From NCBI GenBank assembly GCA_001781715.1, contig MFMD01000021.1, positions 1-7,748 of the forward strand: a stretch of 7,748 nucleotides of DNA. The letters are read 5' to 3'. Of the stretch, positions 1 through 6,097 are shown piece by piece. Made by a program: the position numbers and the translations under genes. The notes under the pieces were generated by a model. That model had not been told where the DNA came from, did no database searches, and saw nothing but the letters and a program-made list of their open reading frames with translations. The stretch comes from Candidatus Kaiserbacteria bacterium RIFCSPLOWO2_01_FULL_55_19 (GTDB taxonomy: Bacteria; Patescibacteriota; Minisyncoccia; Phycocordibacterales; Phycocordibacteraceae). Each line of letters opens with the position of its first letter. The stretch's first letter is position 1.

Positions 1-201
1 ATGTTTATGATGAATACGCTTGGCCGCGCCGATGTCTTCTCCGCAGGCGACCTCGGGCTCATCCGCGCGATAGAAGCTATCTATACGTTGCCCAAAGATA
101 CTCCGCGCACTTCCCTGCTTCGCATCGCAGAGAAGTGGTCTCCATACCGTACCTACGCCTCTCTGCTTCTCTGGCGCTCTAGAGATACACAAGGGGGTTG
201 A
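1..201 (+). CDS. alkA: DNA-3-methyladenine glycosylase (AlkA/HhH-GPD family), C-terminal part only
   Basis: Base-excision repair enzyme that removes alkylated purines from DNA. Only the last 66 residues lie in the window. The visible part has the hallmark end of the AlkA-type HhH-GPD fold: a TLGRADVFSAGDLGL segment followed by AEKWSPYRTYASLLLWR. The Asp in SAGDLGL (residue 17 of the visible part) matches the family's catalytic Asp, and the W-x-P-Y/W-R-x-Y/S-A-x-x-x-L-W-R motif is the usual C-terminal helix. The ATG at position 1 is almost certainly internal, because the helix-hairpin-helix domain that must precede this segment is missing; the real start lies left of the window. The stop at 199-201 lies inside the 3' end of the convergent M23 gene (23-bp tail-to-tail overlap). 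Family call is confident; subfamily (AlkA versus other HhH-GPD glycosylases) is inferred. Confidence 0.85.
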   Translation: MFMMNTLGRADVFSAGDLGLIRAIEAIYTLPKDTPRTSLLRIAEKWSPYRTYASLLLWRSRDTQGG

Positions 202-1426
202 GATAGGCGTTTATTGGGGCAATAGGAATGTTCACAACGGCTTTATTCCAGCAGATGTAGTTCTTGAAAGAGATTGCCTCGGCGATGTATACGCCGAAGT
301 GGAGGTGCGGGCCAATCGCGTAGCCAGTATTTCCAGCGAATCCGATAACCTGACCGGTTGTAACGGTACTCCCCTGCTGTACGCTTACTTCGGAGAGGTG
401 GGCATAGAGCGTCGCGAGACCGTTCAGGTGTTTAATAAGCACCCACTTCCCGTACTGGCAATTAGGTACTGCGCCGAGATTGGTCGCCATCACCGTTCCG
501 GTGAGCGCCGCGTGGACCGGTGTGCCGATCGGCGCCTTGAAGTCCACGCCATTGTGGGTGCCCGAGACATAGAGCCGCTGTGAGGAGGATGTCTTACCGA
601 ATTGTTGCGTGATAAAGACACTCGCGAGTGGCCATCGCAACACTCCCTTGCCCGCAGGAGGGATGCTGTTTGGGTCCAGCACATACTGGAGTTGCGATTC
701 AAGCTCAAACAGCATTGCCTCGAAAGAGGCCTCCTCGGCCTTCTTGCTCGCGACAATCTTCTGATACGCACCCTCTTGGTTCTTTGTATCGGCTAGGAGT
801 TTCTGTTGTGCCGCTTTCTGGAGGTCGGTGGATTTCTTCTGCAATGAAAGTTCGTTCTGAAGCGAGACCAGCTTCTGCTTCTCCGCGGTCACATCGTCGC
901 GGTCGCCTGCAAGCTCCGTCCGCACAGCCCGCAGTTCTTTGACATCTTCGCCGAGCGCGCGATTGAACTGGATCATTGATTCAGCCGCCTGCCACGCATC
1001 GCCGAGCGAGCGCGAGGAGATGAGCTGAGTAATGAGTGGTTGGCGCTCGCCCTCCGCCATGATGCGCAGTGCCTTGGCAATCGCATTTTGGTCGGCGGCA
1101 ATCAAAGTTTCCTTATCCCCGATAGAATTAGAGAGTTCCCGTATCTTCAGATTTGCCGAAGATATTTTATTTTGCGTTACCTGAATCTGCGTTGCGAGTT
1201 GTTTCTGCGACAGAGCAAGCGAATTCACCGTTGATTGAAGGGTATTCTTCTCTACCGCGAGACCATCCAGTTGCCGCTGGTACGCGGCAATTTCTGCTTT
1301 TAGAGTTTCAAGTTGCTGGTTATTCGCCTCAATTTGCGCCTGAATGTCCGATAGGGTGTCAGCGTACGAAATAGTAGGTAGGAGGAAGGAGGCAAAAAGC
1401 AGGAATACAAAAAGCGTGCGCGTCAT
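179..1426 (-). CDS. Secreted coiled-coil M23 family metallopeptidase (EnvC/murein hydrolase-like)
   Basis: Likely peptidoglycan endopeptidase, 415 aa. Residues 1-22 form a signal peptide (basic MTR, hydrophobic core, cleavage expected after SYA). Residues about 23-245 are heptad-rich and Gln/Lys/Glu-rich, a long coiled coil as in EnvC-type proteins. The LytM/M23 domain spans about 260-385: HNGVD supplies zinc ligands H291 and D295, YAHL holds catalytic H343, and PHLHFGVY supplies H376. All metal and catalytic residues are present, so unlike E. coli EnvC it may be an active enzyme. C323 and C392 are the only cysteines and could form a disulfide outside the cell. The ATG overlaps the gltX stop as ATGA, and a TATACT box lies 6 nt upstream, so it may also be transcribed alone. 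It is the last gene of the operon, fitting a role in septum or wall remodelling. The exact bond cleaved cannot be told from sequence. Confidence 0.92.
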   Translation of the reverse strand: MTRTLFVFLLFASFLLPTISYADTLSDIQAQIEANNQQLETLKAEIAAYQRQLDGLAVEKNTLQSTVNSLALSQKQLATQIQVTQNKISSANLKIRELSNSIGDKETLIAADQNAIAKALRIMAEGERQPLITQLISSRSLGDAWQAAESMIQFNRALGEDVKELRAVRTELAGDRDDVTAEKQKLVSLQNELSLQKKSTDLQKAAQQKLLADTKNQEGAYQKIVASKKAEEASFEAMLFELESQLQYVLDPNSIPPAGKGVLRWPLASVFITQQFGKTSSSQRLYVSGTHNGVDFKAPIGTPVHAALTGTVMATNLGAVPNCQYGKWVLIKHLNGLATLYAHLSEVSVQQGSTVTTGQVIGFAGNTGYAIGPHLHFGVYIAEAISFKNYICWNKAVVNIPIAPINAYLNPLVYL

Positions 1427-2766
1427 TCTCCCAGTATACCAATCGCTTTCTGTATGCGTGCGAGCGCCACTTCCTTCCCAAGAATTGCGACAAGTGTGAA
1501 AGGGTCGGGCGACCGCTCCTGCCCTGAAAGGGCGTAGCGCAGCGGCCAGAGGACGGCGCCGCGACCTCCCTTCCCTTTTGCCTCCTCGGCGTTCCCAAGT
1601 GGCATTAGGGCCTCTTTTACCGCTTCCGTGGATAGGCTCTCGGGAAGGGATTGTATGGCCCCCAAGAGGCTTTCTAGGGCCAATTTCGTCATTCCTACAC
1701 GCTTAGGGAGCTCCTTAGCCACCAGGAGGGCGCGGTCCAGAATGGACTCGTTAAAGAGGCAGGAAAGCTCGCCGGAGAGCATCTCGCGGGCCTCGGCAAA
1801 GGTGTGCGCCCGCTCTTTCAGAAGCGGTACCGCCTTCCGAAGTTGCTCCGCGTAAAAGTCGGACATCCGATGTCCGACTTTTAGATGGGCGAGGAAGTCG
1901 TCGTCGGAGAGTTTGCGCATCCAGTGCTGATTGACCGAGAGGAGCTTTACCTCGTCAAAGATGGCGCTCCCTTTCTGCACGCGAGAAAGGCCAAAGGCCT
2001 CAATAAGTTCTTCTCGCGAGAGATACTCGCGTTTGTCCCCGGGATTCCATCCAAGAAACGCAATGTAGTTCAGCATTGCTTCGGGCAGGATTCCCTGGTC
2101 GCGGTACTCCGAGAGAGGTTTAGCACCGGAGCGTTTAGAAAGTTTCTTATGATTATCGCCGAAAATAAGCGGGAGATGGGCATACAGCAGCATCGGCAGA
2201 CCGAGCGCCTGTTGGATGAGCATTTGGCGCGCGGTGTTTGAGATATGGTCGCCGCCGCGAATAACATGATTGACGCCTTCATCAGCATCGTCTACGACCA
2301 CGGCGAAGTGGAACACGGGTTCATCAAATGAGCGGGCGATAATAAAATCACCCAGATCTGTGATATCAGTGGTTATCTCGCCGTGGATAATATCCATAAA
2401 GGTGACGGTACCGCCCGGATTCCTGAAACGAATCACCTCTTCCCGGTCGCCTGGTGCCTGCGGCGTTTCTTTAGAGACATACGCCGTATCATCCTTCACC
2501 AGCTTCTCAAGAAGTTCGCGGTGGCGAGGACGATGCTCGCTCTGGCGGTAGGTCTCGTCCGGGGAGAGCTTGAGCCACGTGAGCGTCTCAAAGATGCTCG
2601 CTTCATACTCCGGCGAAGAACGCGCGACGTCCGTATCCTCAATGCGTACGATGAATTTCCCACCCGAATGTTTAGCGGAGAGATAGGCGAAAACGGCGGT
2701 GCGATAATTGCCGGCGTGCAGGTATCCGGTTGGCGATGGCGCGAAACGCGTAACAATCGGGGTCAT
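1423..2766 (-). CDS. gltX: Glutamyl-tRNA synthetase (class I)
   Basis: Charges tRNA-Glu with glutamate in the cytoplasm; 447 aa, slightly shorter than typical bacterial GluRS. The N-terminal FAPSPTGYLHAGNYRTAVF contains the HIGH-type signature (H17-A-G-N20), then RIEDTD (41-46). VIRGGDHISNTARQ (168-181) and KLSKR (208-212, the KMSKS loop) complete the Rossmann/stem-contact core. The C-terminal anticodon-binding part keeps GRGAVLWPLRYALSG (401-415). Between AYVSKE (95-100) and VIRFRNPGG (111-119) only about 10 residues remain and there is no cysteine, so the zinc-knuckle insert of E. coli-type enzymes is absent. Starts in an ATGA overlap with the murG stop and ends in an ATGA overlap with the M23 start. 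Codons 295-305 lie in a perfect 31-nt palindrome. Whether it is discriminating or also charges tRNA-Gln (needing GatCAB) is not decided here. Confidence 0.96.
   Translation of the reverse strand: MTPIVTRFAPSPTGYLHAGNYRTAVFAYLSAKHSGGKFIVRIEDTDVARSSPEYEASIFETLTWLKLSPDETYRQSEHRPRHRELLEKLVKDDTAYVSKETPQAPGDREEVIRFRNPGGTVTFMDIIHGEITTDITDLGDFIIARSFDEPVFHFAVVVDDADEGVNHVIRGGDHISNTARQMLIQQALGLPMLLYAHLPLIFGDNHKKLSKRSGAKPLSEYRDQGILPEAMLNYIAFLGWNPGDKREYLSREELIEAFGLSRVQKGSAIFDEVKLLSVNQHWMRKLSDDDFLAHLKVGHRMSDFYAEQLRKAVPLLKERAHTFAEAREMLSGELSCLFNESILDRALLVAKELPKRVGMTKLALESLLGAIQSLPESLSTEAVKEALMPLGNAEEAKGKGGRGAVLWPLRYALSGQERSPDPFTLVAILGKEVALARIQKAIGILGE
1433..1441 (-). promoter_or_regulatory. Extended -10 (TGGTATACT) in front of the M23 gene, inside the gltX 3' end
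   Basis: TGG-TATACT, a TGn-extended -10 element, ends 6 nt before the M23 ATG at 1426. It lies in the last codons of gltX (Ile-Gly-Ile-Leu). The predicted transcription start is the A of the ATG. No -35 match is seen at 16-18 bp, which extended -10 promoters often do not need. It would let the peptidase be expressed apart from the operon. Confidence 0.5.
1853..1883. repeat. Perfect 31-nt palindrome inside gltX, terminator-like on the minus strand
   Basis: The 15-nt arm TAAAAGTCGGACATC (1853-1867) is mirrored exactly by 1869-1883 around a single centre base at 1868. In the coding-strand RNA the stem is flanked by AAAA on the 5' side and UUUU on the 3' side, the shape of a bidirectional intrinsic terminator. 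It encodes gltX residues 295-305 (around KVGHRMSDFY) in frame without a stop. Confidence 0.9.
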
Positions 2767-3902
2767 GATTCGTGGGTAAGCGCAATGGAAAGAATCTCAT
2801 CTGCGAGCACGCGCGCGGCGTCCGGGTCGGTAAAGCCGGCGGCAGAGGCGCTCATCCTCTTCTCAAGGTCGGGGTCATTGATGACGCGCTGTATTTCAGA
2901 GACGAGAAGGTGCGGGGTGAGGTTCTCTTCTTCAAGAACGATAGCGGCACCCGTACGCGCATAAGCGTACGCATTGCTGCGCTGGTCGTGACTTATCACC
3001 TCGGGAATGGGAATAAGAATCGCCGGTTTCTTCCACAGACTTATTTCGGCAATAGAATTTGCGCCCGCGCGCGAGACGACGAGCGTCGCCACGCCCGCCG
3101 TGCGCTGGAGTGAGGTCTGGGAAAGGTAGTTAATCGGATGATAGCGAGATGCGTTTCGCGACCCGGCAAGCACAACTTGCGCAACCCCCTCAACATTCTT
3201 GATATGCGCGTGTCCGGTCTGATGGATGATATTCGCAAATGCCACGAGATTGGTGAGCGATGAAAGCACCACTTCGTTTATTCGCACGGCGCCCTGCGAG
3301 CCGCCCAAGATGAGAATGGTGGGGAGATCTTTCTCCAAGCCAAGATATTGTTGGGCGCCTTGCGTCTCCAGATGCGCAAGCGCTTTGCGGATGGGAATGC
3401 CGGTGCGCGCGATTCTTCCCCGAACTTTCTCGGGGAAGAATGCCGCCGCGCTGTCAAAGGAGATGGCAATCCTCTGTGCCCACGGGGCGGCAAGCAGATT
3501 GGCCCGCCCCGGCTTCGCGTCGGACTCGTGGATAATAATCGGGATACGCAGCAACCGCGCCACAATCACGGTCGGGACACTCCCATAGCCGCCCTTACTG
3601 ACCACGACATCAGGATAGAGACGGAAGAGCATCAGAAGCGCCTTCATCGTCCCAAGAAGGGTGACAAAGAGGTCGATGAAATTCTGGAATGATGCATAGC
3701 GCCGCTGCTTCCCTGCCGGTATGGAGATAAAGATGAGCCCGTTCTCAAACAGCGCCTTCTGGTCAAAGGAATCCGGCGCAAGATAGTAGAGCTTGGGCGG
3801 GACGAGACGCTTCTCGCGGACAAGGTCGTTTATCGCCTCGGCGATAGCGATAAGCGGATAGAAGTGTCCGCCCGTCCCCCCTCCTGTAAACGCAATGGTC
3901 AT
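2763..3902 (-). CDS. murG: UDP-GlcNAc:undecaprenyl-PP-MurNAc-pentapeptide GlcNAc transferase
   Basis: Adds GlcNAc to lipid I to make lipid II at the inner face of the membrane; GT-B glycosyltransferase family 28, 379 aa from this start. Seen motifs: FTGGGTGGHFYP (5-16, N-terminal glycine loop with the conserved His), SKGGYGS (102-108), IHESDAKPGRAN (124-135, HEQN-type motif with S-D in place of Q-N), LGGSQGA (199-205), VVSRAGANSIAEI (275-287, UDP-GlcNAc site with conserved Glu) and ILIPIPEVISHDQRSNA (295-311). I chose the ATG at 3902 because MurG proteins start directly with the beta strand before GGTGGH and because TATACT lies 7 nt upstream. The in-frame ATG at 3947 would add 15 residues (MSPRTREHKHGILIP) and overlap ftsW by 26 bp. 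Follows ftsW after 19 nt; its stop overlaps the gltX start (ATGA). Confidence 0.95.
   Translation of the reverse strand: MTIAFTGGGTGGHFYPLIAIAEAINDLVREKRLVPPKLYYLAPDSFDQKALFENGLIFISIPAGKQRRYASFQNFIDLFVTLLGTMKALLMLFRLYPDVVVSKGGYGSVPTVIVARLLRIPIIIHESDAKPGRANLLAAPWAQRIAISFDSAAAFFPEKVRGRIARTGIPIRKALAHLETQGAQQYLGLEKDLPTILILGGSQGAVRINEVVLSSLTNLVAFANIIHQTGHAHIKNVEGVAQVVLAGSRNASRYHPINYLSQTSLQRTAGVATLVVSRAGANSIAEISLWKKPAILIPIPEVISHDQRSNAYAYARTGAAIVLEEENLTPHLLVSEIQRVINDPDLEKRMSASAAGFTDPDAARVLADEILSIALTHES
3412..3441. repeat. Perfect 12-bp inverted repeat inside murG
   Basis: The arm ATTCTTCCCCGA (3412-3423) is exactly complementary to 3430-3441, with a 6-nt loop between. It falls in murG codons 154-164 (AFFPEKVRGRI), in frame. 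The predicted RNA hairpin on either strand is stable, with an A/U-rich base and a C/G-rich centre. No T tract follows, so it is less terminator-like than the gltX palindrome. Confidence 0.85.
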
Positions 3903-3909
3903 AGGAATA

Positions 3910-3915
3910 AGTATA
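3910..3915 (-). promoter_or_regulatory. TATACT -10 box in front of murG (internal promoter)
   Basis: TATACT ends 7 nt before the murG ATG at 3902, the same spacing as at scpB. It lies in the only non-coding gap of the operon (3903-3921). No good -35 hexamer or TGn extension is visible, so it rests on the shared hexamer and spacing. It supports the 3902 start over the ATG at 3947. Confidence 0.5.
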
Positions 3916-3921
3916 CCGTGC

Positions 3922-5019
3922 TTATGTTCTCTGGTGCGCGGCGACATTCAGGATGAAGCCGCACATAAGGAGCGTTGCCATAAGCGCGGTGCCCCCGTGC
4001 GAGATAAACGGCAGTGGCAGACCGGTGAGCGGGATGATGCCGAGCATCGCCGCGATATTAGTAAACGCTTGCAGAATAATAATGAAAGAAAATCCGAGCG
4101 CGATGAGGCCGCCGAAGAGGTCGCGCGATTTTCCCGCTATCACCACCCCGCGCGCCGCAAGGGCGACGAAGAGCGCCAGCAAAATGGAAGCGCCAAGAAA
4201 GCCGGTTTCTTCGGCGAAGACGGCGAATACCGAATCGCCATCGGGCTCCGGCAAATAATTAAATTTACCCACGCTTTGTCCGAACCCCCTCCCGAGGAGG
4301 CCGCCGGAGCCGATGGCGATTAATGATTGCTGAATCTGGTACCCGGTGGTCAAGGGGTTCTCCTGCGGGTTTAAGAATGTCTCAATACGGTCAAGCACAT
4401 AGGGCCGTGCGAGGATGAGGACGCCAAATGCGACAACAACTCCAACGGCAAGAATACCGAAGTCGCGCCACGGCGCTCCTGCGGAGAAGTACATAACCGC
4501 GCCCGTTGCGAGCAAAAGAAGCGCTGTTGAGGTGTTTGGTTGCGCGAGCAAGAGAACTGCCGGCACGGCAAGCATCGCAACAAAGGGTACGAGCCCCCTC
4601 CATACGCTTGTAAGTTTCTGTGCGCGCGGGGCGAGCCAGGCGGCAAGGGCAAGGACAAATCCGATCTTCAAGAACTCTGCGGGCTGCACGGTTGTGAAGC
4701 CGAGGTCAACCCAGCGCGTTGCGCCGCCGGCATGGAAGCCGATACCCGGCACGAAGACAAGCGCGGTGAATATGATGGTCAGCAAGAAGAGGTAGGGCGC
4801 AAGGCGGCGTATCCAGATGAGCGAGATTGCGCGCGCAGCGAGAAAGGCGAGAAACCCCAATCCGAGCCCGAGGCCCGCCTGCAGTAGAATATCCTGGGAG
4901 ACAGAGCTGTTCTCGCGCGCCAAGAGGCCGAGTGTCGCTGAAGAAAAGATAGCGAGACCCGCAAGCGCGATTGAGAGCACGAGCATCAGGAATATGCGGT
5001 CGCCAGAGAGGAGTTTCAT
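3922..5019 (-). CDS. ftsW: SEDS-family peptidoglycan glycosyltransferase FtsW
   Basis: Polytopic membrane protein that polymerises lipid II into glycan strands, normally with a class B PBP partner at the septum; 365 aa. Nearly the whole chain is hydrophobic helices. SEDS motifs: GGATRWVDLGFTTVQPAEFLKI (98-119), AQPNTSTALLLL (159-170, Asn where most members have QPD), YQIQQSLIAIGSGGLLGRGFGQS (227-249), KFNYLPEPDGDSVFAVFAEETGF (252-274) and IPLTGLPLPFISHGGTALM (329-347). D262 in the LPE-x-x-x-D-x-x-F segment matches the essential catalytic Asp of RodA/FtsW. The family cannot by itself separate FtsW from RodA; the position between mraY and murG supports FtsW. The start is 1 nt after the mraY stop, so translational coupling is likely. 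I see no Shine-Dalgarno site. Confidence 0.92.
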   Translation of the reverse strand: MKLLSGDRIFLMLVLSIALAGLAIFSSATLGLLARENSSVSQDILLQAGLGLGLGFLAFLAARAISLIWIRRLAPYLFLLTIIFTALVFVPGIGFHAGGATRWVDLGFTTVQPAEFLKIGFVLALAAWLAPRAQKLTSVWRGLVPFVAMLAVPAVLLLAQPNTSTALLLLATGAVMYFSAGAPWRDFGILAVGVVVAFGVLILARPYVLDRIETFLNPQENPLTTGYQIQQSLIAIGSGGLLGRGFGQSVGKFNYLPEPDGDSVFAVFAEETGFLGASILLALFVALAARGVVIAGKSRDLFGGLIALGFSFIIILQAFTNIAAMLGIIPLTGLPLPFISHGGTALMATLLMCGFILNVAAHQRT

Positions 5020-5020
5020 T

Positions 5021-6097
5021 TTACTTCAGGAGCGCTACCGTCATCCCGACGATGGCGCAGATAATTGAGATAATCCAATAGCGCATCGTGACTTTATAGG
5101 AGGGCCAGCCAATCGCCTCAAAATGGTGGTGGAGCGGTGCGATACGAAATACTTTCCTTCCATAAAATCGCTTTGAGCTAATTTGGACAATATTTGAGAG
5201 GACCGTAACGACAAGCGGAAAAGCGATGATAGGAAGCGCAGCGATACCATAACCATTGCCCGGAGTGTCGGTCATAAAGGCGATGACGGCGAGCGTCATC
5301 GTGAGACCCATCGTTCCCGTTTCGGTCATCCAGAAGCGAGCGGGCGGAATATTAAACCAGAGAAACGCGAGTATCGCTCCCGTAAGCGTCGCAGAAAAAG
5401 CCGCAAGGTTGATTTGGTTCTGGAAATAGGCGATGCCCGCGTACGCCATAAACGCGGTACTGAAGATGCCGCCCGCGAGACCGTCAATCCCGTCAATAAC
5501 ACCGCCGGCGTAGAGACCAAGAGTGATGATGATAAAGAGCGGAACGATGAGCGGTCCGAGGAAGAGCGTCCCGTCGCTTGGTATACCGATAGAATCCACG
5601 CCAAGCTTGGCGTAGAACCACCAGCCGATGAAGCCAGAGATGAGTGTGACAAAGAGAAGGCGGGTACGCAGACGCACCCCGCGCTCTCCCGACGGGTGAA
5701 TATCAAGCACATCATTCATGAACCCCATCAGGGAACCTGTGAGCAAGGAGAATAGCGGTATCCAGGTCTGGCTGCGGCTAAGGAAGTCAAGCTTCTCAAA
5801 GAGCGGTATAGGGACGAGTCGTGCAAGGAGCCATGCCCCCGCGGTTACTACCGTGACACTGACCCAGATCAGAATGCCGCCCATACGTGGCGTTGAGGTC
5901 TCGGTACCTGTATGGACATGCATGCGAATTTTCTCAAATTCAACCGCCGGTGTACCGTCAAGAGAAATCTTTCCCGCCTTTTTCTTCCATACGCGATACT
6001 TGTAGAGATAGTGTGTAAGCAAGGGTGCAAACGCAATACCGATAACGAATGCCGCTGTTGCAGGAATAAATACTTTAATAAGGTCGCTCGTAATCAT
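5021..6097 (-). CDS. mraY: Phospho-MurNAc-pentapeptide transferase MraY (divergent active-site motifs)
   Basis: Transfers phospho-MurNAc-pentapeptide from UDP to undecaprenyl phosphate, making lipid I; integral membrane protein, 358 aa, the normal family length. Support: TSTPRMGG (68-74), GFMNDVLDI (125-133), VIDGIDGLAGG (200-210), FNIPPARFWMTETGTMGL (248-265) and the MraY-specific PLHHHFEAIGWPSYKV (321-336). Three canonical motifs are altered. The Asp-Asp of the first acidic motif is N128-D129. The NLTDG motif is GVIDG. The Asp of FMGDTGS is E259. The HHH motif and the rest of the fold are intact, and neighbours are ftsW and murG, so it is likely the functional MraY. Starts in an ATGA overlap with dacA; ends 1 nt before ftsW. 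WecA/TagO-like alternatives are unlikely because of HHHFE. Confidence 0.93.
   Translation of the reverse strand: MITSDLIKVFIPATAAFVIGIAFAPLLTHYLYKYRVWKKKAGKISLDGTPAVEFEKIRMHVHTGTETSTPRMGGILIWVSVTVVTAGAWLLARLVPIPLFEKLDFLSRSQTWIPLFSLLTGSLMGFMNDVLDIHPSGERGVRLRTRLLFVTLISGFIGWWFYAKLGVDSIGIPSDGTLFLGPLIVPLFIIITLGLYAGGVIDGIDGLAGGIFSTAFMAYAGIAYFQNQINLAAFSATLTGAILAFLWFNIPPARFWMTETGTMGLTMTLAVIAFMTDTPGNGYGIAALPIIAFPLVVTVLSNIVQISSKRFYGRKVFRIAPLHHHFEAIGWPSYKVTMRYWIISIICAIVGMTVALLK
5598..5613. repeat. Perfect 16-nt palindrome in mraY
   Basis: ACGCCAAGCTTGGCGT is its own reverse complement and encodes YAKLGV (about residues 162-167 of MraY), a segment that looks normal for the family. It could be a protein-site palindrome or chance. 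Confidence 0.75.

Noticed and set aside
603..642. CACTCGCGAGTG palindrome nested in TGTTGCG...CGCAACA in the M23 gene
   Set aside because: Short arms with unequal spacing; not convincing above background, unlike the gltX and murG repeats.
1980..2018. Nested hairpins (CGCGAGAA...TTCTCGCG around AGGCC-AAA-GGCCT) in gltX
   Set aside because: Large asymmetric bulge and short stems; plausible by chance.
2383..2964. Long plus-strand open frame (193 codons) across the murG-gltX junction
   Set aside because: It lies opposite well-identified genes, its Arg/Ser-rich product has no recognisable domain, and GC-rich coding DNA commonly leaves such frames open.
3903..3947. Longer murG from the ATG at 3947
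   Set aside because: It adds 15 non-conserved residues before the MurG beta strand and overlaps ftsW; the ATG at 3902 fits the family and the TATACT spacing.
3895..4323. Plus-strand open frame (142 codons) opposite ftsW
   Set aside because: Highly charged, low-complexity product with no motif; antisense shadow of a clear SEDS gene.
5281..5301. 8-bp stem (CGATGACG / CGTCATCG) in mraY
   Set aside because: Arms of this length with a 5-nt loop are expected about once by chance in the window.
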